Positions 10,749 through 22,419 of a stretch of DNA of 64,000 nt are shown in pieces. How positions within the stretch are numbered: position 1 is the first letter of the stretch; every line of letters begins with the position of its first letter. The notes below the pieces were generated by a model. It saw only the letters and a program-made list of their open reading frames with translations, did not search any database and was not told where the DNA came from. This DNA comes from Allodiplogaster sudhausi (Eukaryota; Nematoda; Chromadorea; Rhabditida; Diplogasteridae): contig CALZFC010000001.1 of NCBI GenBank assembly GCA_945643635.1, positions 8,557,501 through 8,621,500 of the forward strand, read 5' to 3'. The position numbers and the translations under genes are program-made.

Positions 10749-13700
10749 TTATTTCTGTCTATCGTAGATCAGTTTCTTGGGCAAATAAATGAGCTCGGCG
10801 ATGAAGGCGAGAGAAATGCCGAGCATAAGGCCGGAAAAGCAGCCTAGAGAGCCGAGGACGGACGAGAACTGTTAAAGATAAAGGAAATTCCAATCTCCCT
10901 CATATCGAAAAGAAGTGAAGTTGAGCAGAGCTTCATGTCTTCCTTTAATAATAGCAAGTCATAATTGTCCTACGGAGCTTACCGAAATTTTTGGCTTCTC
11001 GGTGCGTACAAGCACTCTCGGCTGGTCGAAGAAGATGTAAACTTTGCTCTGAAAACATGAACTTTTTTGATCACATTATGACAATGGAGAAAACAAAAAG
11101 GAAGTGGAGTCTATGCTACATGTGATGTTCATATATGTACATATCGATACAGGCCGACACAAGATCCTGCTTTAAAAACACTGGAACTATTTAAATCGGT
11201 TCTGAGATCATAGGGTGTACTACACTTTGTAAAAGGAAAATCATGAAAAACATGATTTAAACTGATAGTTTGCAGCTTACACCATATGCCCGGGTGTACT
11301 TTGTTTGCATAGGAAGTGTGGAGTAGTCGATGGTCTTGCAAGGACGGGGGCAATGGCATTCGGGCCAAGACTCGGAGTTGAAGCCGCGACGGGCAAGCAC
11401 GTCGTCAATGCAGCTCACTATAATGGAAATCAAATTTATAATTTGCTAAGCAAAAGATGTTCGAAAATATAACATTTGCTAAAGTTGCATGCCGCGATGC
11501 GGTCGTGTCGCGCGTACGCCGCGTCCATGCAACCACACGCTTCGAAGACGCCGTCCTGGTAGCAGGAGCGATAGTAGCCCTGCATTAGAAGCCTATTTAC
11601 ATCCGTTCAGACCACTCCTACTCTTCAAGTTTAGCATGAAAATGACCCTGTCGTTTATTTTCTTCATTCAAGAAAAATAACGATAACACATGATTCACGA
11701 AAAATATTTAATTGAAATTTTTTAAATAAACACATACGTAAGTACATACATACATACTTGAGAGCCAACTGTTCGAGAGAGAGGGGGCTTACATCAAGGG
11801 TGTAGTGGCCTCCATAGTAGAACGAACCCGGAATATCTTCTCTTCCATGCACACAGCCACTTGACTCTAGGTTGTTGACTTCCTGAATAGTTCAATCTCA
11901 TTTTAAAGTTATACTGGAAGGCTGCAAGTGAATTCAGCGCGACCATATTAATTCGAATTGTTTGGCAGGTTCCCGAGCGTGCGAACTGGCCTTTGCTCTC
12001 AAGGAAGACATCTTGGTTTGCTGAAAAGAAGTGTTTGACAGTATGATCCCGGCTGGTTTTCTTCATAATACAGGATTTGTCCGAAATGCTGGTATAAAGA
12101 AATGAGTTGTTTGGAATTATTTTTAAAAAGGTTGAATCTTTCCTTTCACTTTCATGGAAAAAATATTCCTAAAATTAGTTTCGTTTTGCAATAAGAGTTT
12201 AAAAAACACACGGTCGTGTATGTAGATGTTGACGCCGGCAACTTCAGTCCACGGGACTTGCTCGGATTCGCCGCTTGCTATTTCCACAGTGAGACCTGAA
12301 AGAAGGAGGAAGCGAGATGAGGTGACCGAACTTTCTTTCCTCTCGATATCTAATCTCCTCTCTTTCTCTCACCTCGCAATCTTTCCCTCTCACTAACCTC
12401 CTCTCTCGCCAGCTACTCTTTTCTTGAACGTTACGTTGTTCCTTCGGTCGTTGAAGGTGAAGCAGTTGCCGAGGGAAGGATCTCGGTTCAGGAGAAAGTT
12501 CGGCCTGCCAAGCAACAATTTCTTTCATAGTTAGATTTCCTCTATTGACAAGATTCGATTCGCATCCATATGTGATCTCACATCGTTTTGGATAGATTTG
12601 TGTATCTTTCCAGGATTGCAGGTGCACTTGGATACCTTATCTCCACCGTTTTTCTGTCAAAAGTGGCCGATTTGATGACTTCGTCGACACTCCAGCTGAG
12701 TTTCTCCTTTGCCTCATCCGAAAGGAAGCTCATTAACGCTGCCAACGAGGCAGAGAAGACGGCCGGTGACTTTCTTCCTTCTTTGAGCATCTGAGGAGAG
12801 GCAATTCTCGAAAATCATGCAATGGTGTCTATAGTATACTGAATGAAAAAAACCATCCCAAATACCTTGAAATCGCGGAGTATTTCAAGCCTCAAAATAT
12901 TCCTTTTTTTTGAACGACTTGACTTTAGTGTAATTGAAGTCATCATTAGTCAGAAGACCAGAGTCGGTTACTGTATGTATCCGCGTGCTAAGAGCCAACT
13001 CGAATAAAAGGTAAAACTTGCCTGAAGAAGAGCAGGGAGTGAATTGGGGCCGACCAAATCAGTGAGCCGCCACATTGACTCACGCGCTGAAATTATGGGC
13101 TAATAAAAAATTTAGTTTAATAATTTTTTCTGCATTGTTTCATATTCTATAGGTACTGTCGTGTATTGAAGCTAACAAATGGTGCAAGTCGCTCCAGTGA
13201 AGTTCGCTGAGCAACTGCACACTTCGGAGTTATTTAGTACATCGCAGAGGGCATCTCCGTCTCTTTGGACGCATCTAAATTTCCATCTCCCTTTTGTTTT
13301 TCTTTGTTTTCAATCAATTCTTTTTTTTTCTTCTTTATGATTACTTTTCATCCACTAGAGGGAAAGGAGTTCTACTATAGTGACACATATTAAGGTAAGA
13401 ACGAAAGAAAACCTGATCTGATGAAATAACGATTAAAATGATGCCAAACTCCCAACTCGATGAGCGTTTATGGCTAGTTGGCCTAATTGGCTAATTGGCC
13501 TTGGCTAATTTTGCTGCCCGGTACAAAATTTCAAACTTGAAACGCATGAGTATCTTCTCAGGCTGTTTCATTGGCTCGCTTTTCTTTTCTCGTTGGCACT
13601 CCTTGCTTGTTTTTAAAGACGCACCGGTGCATCGACAGAACATTTTCTACTTTAAAGGGCACACTGCATCTGACAATGTCGTAAGATATCTCTTCATATC

Positions 13701-16700
13701 TCCACCTCAATGATTCATCTCAATTTTCATACACTCTCACCTATTGTTTGATATATATCCCGAGGCGTTGATATATGGAGAGCAACCGCTGCCGGTGGTA
13801 TTTGAACTGTTTGTCGAGAATGAGTCAGAAGACGTCTGCGCAAATATTGAAGAAACTTGTCTTTAAACGCTGGCACATTCTCTCGAACGAACTTTCATAA
13901 ATAATATAATATCCAACGAAGCATACCAAAGTTGAAGGAGAAAAAGAAGCAGAAGAAGAGGAGTAGCCAGAAGCCCCTGTGGAAGTCGTTGCCGACGATG
14001 AATCTGCAATAAAATACTGTGAGTTTTTTTTTCTCTAATGCAGTTGGATCGCAACTCCAATAATGTATGTACGTAGTACCAATGTGTCATGATGTCCAGA
14101 ATTTCTCTGGGATAAAAACATAGATGGTTTCATCGTTGATTTTGCAAAGGTGCTCGTTGACTTGTAGGGCCGGAGATAATTATTTTTATAGAGACAATTT
14201 CTAACTAATTAATCACTTTAAGATAAAGTCTTTAAATAACCGGTTGGAGGTGAAGTGGTCAATGTTGGTGTAGGGCTGGTGGATTCAGTTGAAGTTGTCG
14301 TAGGGGCTAAAGGAAATTATTCTCATCGAGGTCACTTTTAATAAAAGACTTTTATTATTTTAATTCCTTTAAAAAGGAACTGTCCATGGAGTTTAGAACC
14401 CGCTTGCGGAGAATTAACGTTTGAATTCGCGCATGATATTGCAAAAAGTTTTGACGGTATGCTAGCACAGTATCGATCACTACAAACTAGACTTTGTGAG
14501 TCTTTTTCTCTCTGCCTCTTTTCCCTTCCCTCGAATCTCAAGCGTGACTTGCCGCTTCGCACCTAGTTTTCACCTTCTTTCTGGTAGAATGAGAGTGTGC
14601 ATATGGAGAAAATAGGCAAGAGATGATGACGTCACTCCCTAAATTCTACGGTACGGCGTGGGAAAATGTGGTTTTTTCTCCACAGGGCCCTTCAGGACGC
14701 ATTCTCACTTTTCCTAATGATGTTTCTAGTTGGACCGGATAGTATTAACAAAAAATTCACCAACATTGTAATCTCGATGGACAGCTCCTTTAAAGGTACC
14801 ATGCACTGAATGATGCTACCGTAGTATATTAGGACCATTTTGAATGCGCGCTCTCAAATATTTGGCCCTTCTGCGGGTTAGAGAGCGTGTGAAATAGGAG
14901 GGTGGCTAACAGTAAAAAATTTTGGCCGAGCCATATTTTGCGCGCTCGTCACATTGTAGCAAGTGGACAAAAATGGTTCAAACTTTCTAGATGTATGTTT
15001 TAGACTAATGCTTATAGATCCACGTCCATAAAACCATATGTTAGATATTCAATGAACTGCTCCTTTAAGTCCTTAAATAACCGGTTGTAGTGGGAGAAGC
15101 AGTTGTCGAGGTGGGTGAAATGCTGGTTGCTTTAGTTGAAGTTGTCGTTGAGGCTGGAGGCAATATTCTCATGGAGGCAATTTATTTGTATAAAAGACTT
15201 TTATAATAAAGTCTTGAAATAACCGGTCGTTGTAGGAGAAGGAGTGGTCGATGTCGATGTAGTTGTAGTGCTGGTTGGTCCTGTTGAAGTTGTCGTAGAG
15301 GCTGAAAAAACACTCTCTTCATTTCAGCTTTTCATACCTTACCATGAGTACATATTTCTCTTATAATTTATATTACAAATACATATGTATTTTTTGACAT
15401 AATTGGTGTAATTAAGGCATTCTGGAGACGAACAGACGCATATCGGTGAATAGTTGATCACGACGCACGTGGTAGCTGGATCGTTAGCTACGCATCTGAA
15501 CATTCATTCTTTATCACCCAAAATGCTTCAATGACGTGATCATATCGTAGTTCATGTGTGCAGAAAAAAATGTAGGACGAATTAAATGAACATTCTTATT
15601 TTATTGTAATCTTCCCGGAGGCCGTTTTAGAGCATGAGGGATACGAAACTTGAAATGGTGGAAAGTTTGATATTTAAAAAAAAACTTTCTACTACGCACT
15701 GTGCAGAGCTTGTAGCCGAACACGGTATCGGGCACGGAGGATCAGTGCTGTGCGATCCTGTATCTGGAATCCAGCTTGCTTCATGCTAATTGTCAGGAGC
15801 GATCGCAAAAAAGGTGGTAACTTATTCGAAAAGTCGCGTGTTATTATATACATACTATAATAGCATGAGTAAATATTTGACGAAGAATGCCTTTGTCTCT
15901 AAATATGTTTGTACATACATATATGACGGTGCAAACTAAAACAAAAACGGTCGTTTTTGCGTTTTCGACCCGTTATGCCCACGTTTTTGGAATATTACAC
16001 ACGAATATGCCAAATTGGTCAAAAAGTACGCGTACCTTTGCACACAAAGAAGGATGTTACGTGGAGCGTAACATTGGAACATAACAATAATGTAGTTGAA
16101 ATGCGCCGGAACATCTCATGTAGCTCTGGACGTTACATTTAATGCGCAACCCGAAATGTTACGCGCGACGTAACATGCAGGGTTTAACAAAAATGTTACG
16201 TTTGCCCGCGGCGGGGAGCACTTGCTCTTAAGCCACGCCCCCTTCACATCTTTATGTCCGCTCACTGATAAAATGCAGCTGGAAATACTGGTTTTTAGGC
16301 AAGTCCGAAAATGAGCTAAAAGCATACATATCATTATCCTAAATGTAATACAAAAACCGCAAAAGTTGAAAAACTGGCCAACCTGGTTTGTAGAGTCGTG
16401 TTGGAGCCGCCGTCGTTGTATCTAGAATTAGAACTGAGAATTTTGCTCCCGCCCGGACCCGAACCACCACCGCGCGCACCACTAAGCCAAGCTACTACCA
16501 CCACACTACCCGCTCTAGCGATCTGAATGGTGAAGACCTTATCCAGATGGAAAGGGCGGCACCCATAGAGAACGTTGAGAAGAGAATGTAATGAGAGAGA
16601 GATAGAAAGAGGAAAGAGACAGAGTAAAAGAGAGAGAGAGAGAGAGTGAGAGAGAGACAGAAAGAGGAAAGAGACAGAGTAAAAGAGAGAGAGAGAGAGA

Positions 16701-19042
16701 GAGAGAACTTTACGAACTCGGTCTATCCATCTGTGCCAATTTGGTTGTAAGAGCCAAAAGGTTTTTCGAGAGTTTTACTGCTCAACGTGACCTATGTTGT
16801 GTCTCTCTCTATCCTACATTTTTCTACAGAAAAAGGTGGTTCTTTTGAGCTATTTAATGTTGTATAAAAGTAATTCTGAACCTCATCCGAGTTCTGAGAA
16901 CATATATGTGAACACTGTTCGTGATGTCAGGAGTTGGCCGTGTTCCTCGCTCTTGTACGCAAACTTGTAAGTGCAAGAACAACGCTCAACGTGACTTTTA
17001 CACATCTCTCTGTAAATCATTAGAACCGCCTTTCTGGCCAGAATGTAATGACATAGAGAGAGAGTCACCTTTCGGTCTCTTTGTAGTGTTCGCATCAAAA
17101 GCGAGAGAGCTGTCCTGGTACCTGTCGAGAGAGAGAGAGAGAGAGAGAAGGGAGAGAGAGAGAGAGAGAGACAGACAGCCAGACAGACCGAGCGAGAGAC
17201 AGACGAGAGACATGCATAGAGAGAGAGAGGGAGGGAGAGAAAGAAATAGAGAGAGAGAGAGACAGAAAAACAGAGAGAGAGAGACAGCGATAGACAGGCA
17301 GCAAGAGAGACAGACAGACAGACAGACATACCGAGAGAAGGAGTGAGAGACAGAGATACATACAGAGAGAGAGGGGGGAGGGAGAGAAAGAGAGAAAGAG
17401 AGAGAGACAGAGAGAGAGGGAGAGAGAGAGATATAAATAAGTAGAGTTACTAATTGCGAGAGAAGGGGAGAAAGCAAGAAATGGAGAGAGATTGAAAAAT
17501 CACTGTGCCCAAGACTCTTTCACAGTTGATTTTGCAGTTTCTGCCGATCGATAAACTTTTAAAGTTGTATTTCAATATCACTGTCTCTTTGGAACAGAGC
17601 AATTAATTCATTCTGCTAAAAAGGTCGGAAAGACACTTGCGCACTTGACTCATAAAAATAAAATAAAGGTAACATTTGGAGCATGTTGACCCAGCTGACC
17701 TCAGATGGCACAATTAAACGGGATACTGTAGGTTTTTATGTAAAATAAAACGCGCAAAACATGTTGGGAAAACATTGACCACATGTGGGTTTGAACCCCC
17801 TAAGTGTCGCCGCTCGACGTTGCTTAACTCGCCAGATCGGACGTGATCGGTACTTCGCTCTTTTGAGGAGGCGCTCTCCCTACGATCGCCGCTTTTCCGG
17901 CCAAACATAACATTTTTGTGCATGCCCAAATGTAACGCTCCACGTATCATCCAGGTATTTACAAAAAATGTTACGTTTTTTTTCTTAAGAGGAGGCGACG
18001 CTCACCAGAGCGAAAACATCACATGTTTTTCTCAGCGTAACATCTCCACGGAACATTTTTCCATAACATTTTTTGTGCATAACATTTTTTTCTGTGTATG
18101 TGCGCAAATGTGCATAACGGGTCGAAAACGCAAAAACGACCGTTTTTTTTAGTTTGCATCGTCATATATGCACACCTACAGAACCAATGAACCCCCCGGG
18201 GGCCTTGGCTATAGCTGTCGCTTGTAAAATGGAATGACAGACAGAAGCACCAACTGTCATCACACGAGATGCCGTGGGTACTGACGGGGTCGCCGTCACC
18301 GCTGCCCGTGCACCACTGCGTGTTGTTGTTGCGATTCCATCCACAACTGGCGATGTTACCGTCCGCAGTTTGCCACTTGCTGCCGTCAATCTTCTGAAAT
18401 ATTTCTTTCTTTAAAGGAGCCAAAAATCACTCTTGATTCGCGCTTGCCTGAGACAACGGCAACAGAGCATGTCATTTAGAGAGACGCGACTACAAAAGTC
18501 AGGAAAATTCAAATAGAACACTGTTCAGTTTCGTGCTCCTTTTAGTTCTTTATTGGAAAATGAGCATTTGTAAACTGGGAAAAATAAAAGAGTGATCACT
18601 ACGAACAAGTGCGATCAGTTTGCCGACGGTGCAAGAAAGGGCGCAGATGTTCTCCGAGTCGGCGACGACGCTCAGGCGAGAAGCATCGCAGTTATATTTG
18701 CTGCTACACATCCCGCTCTGCTTGTAGTACTCGCAGCCATTCATGCATGTCACCCATTGCGAGTGCGCTTCGCGAGACGCTACAATGAATATGATATCAG
18801 AGTGCTAGGGCCACGTTAACGACCTTAAACCGTAATACCTAAAGACCTTAAACAGGCTGAAAATTTGATCTTAAAATTTGCGTACTCTTGCTGATTAAAA
18901 GGAGTGGGAATTTACATAGAGGGACTTGACTATACAATTTAATAAACGTAAAAAGGCGGACACACTTTTATTACACATAAGTGAAACGAAATAGTTTACC
19001 CAGCAAAAGCAGCAGAAACATACAAGGCACCGGCGACATCAT
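10749..19042 (-). CDS. EGAS-like DEG/ENaC channel-type protein, copy 2 (intact)
   Basis: Likely EGF-plus-ASC membrane protein of the degenerin/epithelial sodium channel family; C. elegans egas genes have this combination. Exons in coding order: signal peptide (MMSPVPCMFLLLLLG, ATG at 19,042); Cys module with CEYYKQSGMC (about 18,600-18,785); Trp/Cys module with SCGWN and CFCLSF (about 18,165-18,395); two small Cys exons (about 15,700-15,785 and 15,418-15,495); Thr/Ser mini-exons 15,224-15,301, 15,082-15,153 and 14,241-14,306; linker 13,927-14,003; one EGF split over 13,741-13,835 and 13,177-13,274; 13,022-13,086; finger exon 12,636-12,790; GNCFTFN exon 12,398-12,504; AGVNIYIHD exon 12,212-12,295; 11,944-12,020; 11,793-11,882; YYRSC/CGC exon 11,474-11,579; CHCPRPC exon about 11,283-11,418; 10,983-11,048; and the final pore/TM2 exon 10,749-10,868 (GSLGCFSGLMLGIS) ending in TAA. 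These are hallmark DEG/ENaC motifs in the right order. I see no N-terminal TM1 or HG motif. All joints keep frame as far as I can read. A transposon of about 2.25 kb sits in one intron. Confidence 0.75.
14345..15070. mobile_element. MITE inserted within the mini-exon array of copy 2
   Basis: The left end, CTTTAAAAAGGAACTGTCC near 14,351, is inverted relative to GGACAGCTCCTTTAAAG near 14,778. A further related end, GAACTGCTCCTTTAAG, lies near 15,053. Copies 3 and 4 have no such DNA between their mini-exons, so it is an insertion (possibly two nested ones). It lies in the intron between two Thr/Ser mini-exons and has no open frame of note. Confidence 0.45.
16436..16500 (-). repeat. tRNA-like (pol III box A/B) sequence, degraded
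   Basis: On the minus strand the stretch reads TGGCTTAGTGG, close to the tRNA box A consensus, followed about 20 nt later by GGTTCGGGTCC, close to box B. No complete cloverleaf can be drawn. It is best read as a tRNA-derived SINE head or relic inside the transposon-like element rather than a tRNA gene. Confidence 0.35.
16560..17480. repeat. GA/CT microsatellite blocks
   Basis: Two long (GA)n-rich tracts (16,560-16,710 and 17,055-17,480) with interspersed GACA units. Open frames across them on both strands (Arg/Glu-rich one way, Ser/Leu-rich the other) are a by-product of the dinucleotide repeat. Confidence 0.85.
17765..17860 (-). repeat. 5S rRNA-like relic
   Basis: Read on the minus strand, CGTCCGATCTGGCGAGTTAA continues into GCAACGTCGAGC. 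This closely resembles the conserved internal control region of eukaryotic 5S rRNA. The sequence diverges on both sides and lacks a recognisable 5S 5' end, so it is a pseudogene or the head of a 5S-derived SINE. It lies inside the 2.25-kb inverted-repeat element. Confidence 0.55.
18430..18545 (+). repeat. Dispersed repeat family A copy
   Basis: Member of the GAGAGACGCGACTACAA family described at 7,540, here in the intron between the first Cys-module exons of copy 2. Confidence 0.5.
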
Positions 19043-19679
19043 CAGATGGATGGTTTCCTTCAATAATAAAAAGAAAAGTATTTGATTATGTATGATAAAC
19101 GAGGGGGAGAGGACACATCAAACGTTGTGTGCGAAGAAGTTTCGGTGCACATCCCCAGTGTAAACGGTAGAAATATTATTACTATAATATTCATATGGCG
19201 TAGTTTCAGCAAGTTTGAAAGGTTTTTTAAGCTATTCTGCGGGCGCGCATTTGAACTATCCCAAATGTGCTACTGCAGAATTATTCGGTGCTTTGATTTT
19301 AAATGAGCCAAAAATTCAATTTTAAATTCACCTATTTTTTCAGCCTGACACAACGGCGAGAGTCATCTGTCCATATTCAGAAAATTTTAAATAAATTACG
19401 AGTAAGGATTCGAGCATTGTTAAGGAGATGACGATGGAAAGGGACATGTGATAAACGTGCAGGAAAGTGGTTTCGGTGCCCATTCCCAGTCTTGTCGGTA
19501 GATGTTATTTCATAAAAGGCTGACCGTGGACCTTAAAAACTACCGTAATCCAAAAAAAGAATATGCAAGGGAGACACGCAGACAGTAAAGTACAATAGCT
19601 TTTAAGCTCCATGAACAACCTTATTGAACGAGGTCAATCTCCAAAAAGTTATGTAAGATTTAAAATTGCCCTGGCCCTT

Positions 19680-20180
19680 CGCTCTCGTTCTCCTTTAAGT
19701 ATGTAGGTTGCATAAGGAGATGGCGGTGGAAAGGCCCCGCCCCCTTCTCCTCCTTCTTCACGTGACGCGTCTAAACGGCCGTGGATTTTGCACCCAGCTC
19801 GGGCGTATTTTGTTTCGCTTTCATTGTTTGAATGTTTTCGACAGCGAGGACCGTCCAGTTCACCAGACTCTTTTCACAATTTTCTTATTTTCTAGCCTTC
19901 ACAACACACTTCGTAGCCTTCTTTGGCACATTTCCATGGTGCTTATTTGTATAGGTGGGAGAGAAAAAGCGGGAGAGTTAGAGAGCAGAAGGATAGAGAA
20001 AGAAAGAGAGAAAAGAGGTAGATAAACAGAGAGAGAAGGAGAGAATGAGAGAGAAGAGAGGGGCAGAGTAACGAATGATGAGACCTATAGGGAGAGTTGA
20101 AAATACGAAATTGGTTGTTTTCACAAGAATTGTTAGATAACGAATAACACACATTTGCGATTTCCGCTTCAACGTAGGAA
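19680..20180 (+). repeat. Upstream repeat family B copy, 5' of copy 2
   Basis: Same block as 8,060-8,520, with CACCAGACTCTTTTCACAA near 19,862 and a GA-rich tail at 19,960-20,070. It begins about 0.6 kb upstream of the copy 2 start codon. The intervening 19,080-19,600 is alignable with the 5' flanks of copies 3 and 4 and would contain any promoter, but no TATA box is clear. Confidence 0.5.
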
Positions 20181-20534
20181 ACGAGGAAGTATGAGAGCTT
20201 GCCCGAGATTCTTCAAGGAGCTTTAAAGTCGTTAACTCCTAACACGAAATAGCCTATAAGATAGTACGATAGGTTTAAGCAACGTGATCATGGAAATTTG
20301 CAAAGATCCTTGCTTCGTAACCTTTCCTCGTAAAGCGTACTATTTTTGAATTTTATTGATAAAAGTTTAATAACAACATTTTATTCTCAAAACGAAGAAT
20401 CATAGCTCGATTTCAATAGAATTTTCACTGAATTATCCATTTACCGCAGATTTTGAATGAATTTGCCAGTGTAAGGAGCACCCCGTATAGAGTGAGACAC
20501 AGTTCCGCTAGGTTGGCTTCGCCACTCCTTCCAG

Positions 20535-20612
20535 TATGCCCCCATAGCTCATTGGATAGAGTCTCAGACTCTGGAGCTAGAGCTCGCGTGATCGAATCCG
20601 CTGGTAAGCAAT
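20535..20612 (+). repeat. tRNA-like sequence (pseudogene or tRNA-derived SINE head)
   Basis: CCCCATAGCTCATTGGATAG fits a tRNA acceptor strand followed by box A and a D-arm (GCTC paired with GAG). TGATCGAATCC 40-50 nt later fits box B. The anticodon stem does not pair properly, and the 3' acceptor strand (TGGTAAGC) only partly pairs with the 5' GCCCCCA. It is therefore not a convincing functional tRNA. Confidence 0.45.
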
Positions 20613-20639
20613 CTTTTCGCCCACATAATCAGGATTCAT

Positions 20640-20760
20640 TTGAGGTATGTCTCGAACCGAGGTATGTATTAGATTATTAGGGGGGATGCTCTATTAGAGG
20701 GGGGAGGGGTCTCTAATAGAGGGAGGGGTACTAAAAGAAAAAATACGCTACTTACAAAAG
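20640..20760 (-). mobile_element. Fragment of the pogo/Tigger-like element family
   Basis: Contains the inverted form of the C-rich end (blocks of CTCTAATAGA.CCCC) seen complete at 52,124-52,567, and the adjacent CGAGGTATGT segment. It is a truncated relic, ending near AAAAAATACG at about 20,745. Confidence 0.5.
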
Positions 20761-21044
20761 CCGAGGAAAACTTCACTTTTTGCACTTCACTTTCGGCTGA
20801 ATTTAGTGCTCCTTTTACTTATGTTCTTCCGATTCCCTGAAGGTTTCCCTCTCCATCAGCATGATGTTTCTTAAGATGAATTTCCGGGAAATATCATTAT
20901 CGAATCAAAGAGACGCATTAAAACAGTAATATTAACCTTGCACGATGTTGTTCATTTGTCATCTAACATATGTATGTATGTAAGCCCTTGCGGTAGTGAC
21001 AGTTTGTATATTAAACCTATACATCAATTTTTTGTGCAAATGAG

Positions 21045-21475
21045 CTCTGCGATGAAGACGAGAGAAATTTATTAATTAGAACATCAGTATATATGTAGAT
21101 GTGACAACATTGAGATTAATAATACCACGTATGTATTATGTATGTAGGTGCAGACTAGGGAAATAATAGGAAGGGGAAGGGGGAAGGGAAAGCTGAAGCC
21201 TCCACACCTCTCGGCGTGCGACGGATGATATGCGGGGTGAGCGACTTCCCGAGGGTGGGCCAGACCCTTCAGCACGAGAGCAGAGCGCTGCCGCCACACA
21301 CCGAAAGGGCGGAGGGCAGCCAGGGACATTTGGGACGAAGGGACAGAATATATGCAATTAGGATATACATAAAATAGGAATAGAAATAATATATAATCAA
21401 AGTAGGGAAATGCAAAGCATAAGGCCGTAAAAGCAGCCAAGAGAGCCGAAGTCCTCGTGAGGACTGTTAAATTCA
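21045..21475 (-). pseudogene. EGAS-like pore/TM2 exon relic, split by an insertion
   Basis: Minus-strand remnant of the last channel exon (compare 10,795-10,868). Similarity runs up to GAGAGAAAT at about 21,060-21,068 and resumes at GAAATGCAAAGCATAAGG (about 21,407). The roughly 345 bp between are foreign. GAAAT on both sides of the insert looks like a short target-site duplication. The open frame across the insert (21,084-21,488) is not a gene. Confidence 0.6.
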
Positions 21476-21586
21476 AAGGAAGTGCCAATCTCCTTCATCA
21501 AGCTCAAATCGTATATAAAAAAACGGTCATGTAGCATTGACCCTCTTGCTTTTTCTTCTCTCTCGTGTAAAAAAAAACTTGTTCAG

Positions 21587-21870
21587 GGCAAAGTTTTCGT
21601 CTTCTTCGAGTAGTCAAAAGTTCTTGTACGCACCGAGAAACTTAAATTTTCGGTAAGCTCCGTAGAACAATTTCGACTTGCTAATATTTTCTGCTCAACT
21701 TCTTTTTTTTTAGGACACTTTACGATTTGAGCTTGATGAAGGAGAATGGCATTTCATTTGTTTTTACCAGTCCTCATTCTTCTTCGGCTCCCTGGGCTGC
21801 TTTTTGGTATTCTGCTCGGCATATCTCTCTTCTTCATCTCTGAACTCATTTATTGCCCGAAAAACTGATG
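21587..21870 (+). pseudogene. Inverted relic of the last two EGAS-like exons
   Basis: Plus-strand copy of the last two exons of the channel gene, opposite in orientation to all intact copies. 21,587-21,652 corresponds to the KVYIFFDQ exon but has an in-frame TAG. 21,771-21,868 corresponds to the TM2 exon, starting SSFFFGSLGCF, with a small deletion that shifts frame inside the helix. Splice sites GTAAGC and TTTTTACCAG are still visible. It is followed by the same 3' flank (21,915-22,060) found at positions 1-130. Confidence 0.75.
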
Positions 21871-22419
21871 TACGATAAGCTGGAGTAAAAATTGGCACTG
21901 TTTCTCCAGCTTAGATGAGAAATTAACAACATCGTGCATGTTTAATATTACGCATCTATTCGTCACTTTGATTCAATTAATCTGTTAGATCTCGGAATTG
22001 TATGTATCTTAAGAAATATCATGGTGGTGGAAAGGGAAACCTTCAGGGAATCATAAGACCACTAAATTCAACCAAATCAGATGTGCAAAAGGTGATATTT
22101 TCCTCGGATTTCGTAAGCATTTCTATTATTATTTCAGAAAGATGACATCGGAAAATAAAAATGTCACTATTAGGCGTCGAAGTGCGCAACATGAGTGAAT
22201 TGTATGCATTTGTGACCATTATTGTAGAAAAAAACAGTTTCTTCCAAAACCATTATGTCAATTATTGTTGTATAGTAATGACATTCTTCTCTTATTTTAT
22301 CCACGACTGGAAATTGATTTGAATGCATTGTAACAAGCAGCAGATCTGTAGGTCATCTCAAGAGTTCTAGGTTGAGTTCATAATTGTGCATAGCATGAAT
22401 GTAGATATTGAAGGCGTCT

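Larger units (their letters stand above)
15919..18170. mobile_element. DNA transposon-like element of about 2.25 kb in an intron of copy 2
   Basis: Terminal inverted repeats of about 60-65 bp: 15,921 onward reads ATGACGGTGCAAACTAAAAC, continuing through CGGTCGTTTTTGCGTTTTCG. The same sequence is inverted at 18,105-18,168. Subterminal regions on both sides carry many TGTTACG/CGTAACA motifs (16,030-16,200 and 17,880-18,070). The centre holds a tRNA-like stretch, long GA microsatellites and a 5S-rRNA-like stretch. No transposase frame is visible, so it is non-autonomous. A diverged terminus of the same type occurs at 62,199. Confidence 0.65.

Noticed and set aside
16883..17477. Several overlapping open frames of 88-159 codons on both strands
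   Set aside because: They are translations of (GA)n/(CT)n microsatellite (Arg/Glu or Ser/Leu only); no codon bias, start context or splice signals.
17714..17950. Minus-strand frame across the 5S-like region as a protein gene
   Set aside because: The region is better explained by 5S rRNA similarity and lies in a repeat element.
21084..21488. 134-codon minus-strand frame
   Set aside because: It spans an insertion in a TM2 exon relic and is not in the channel frame.
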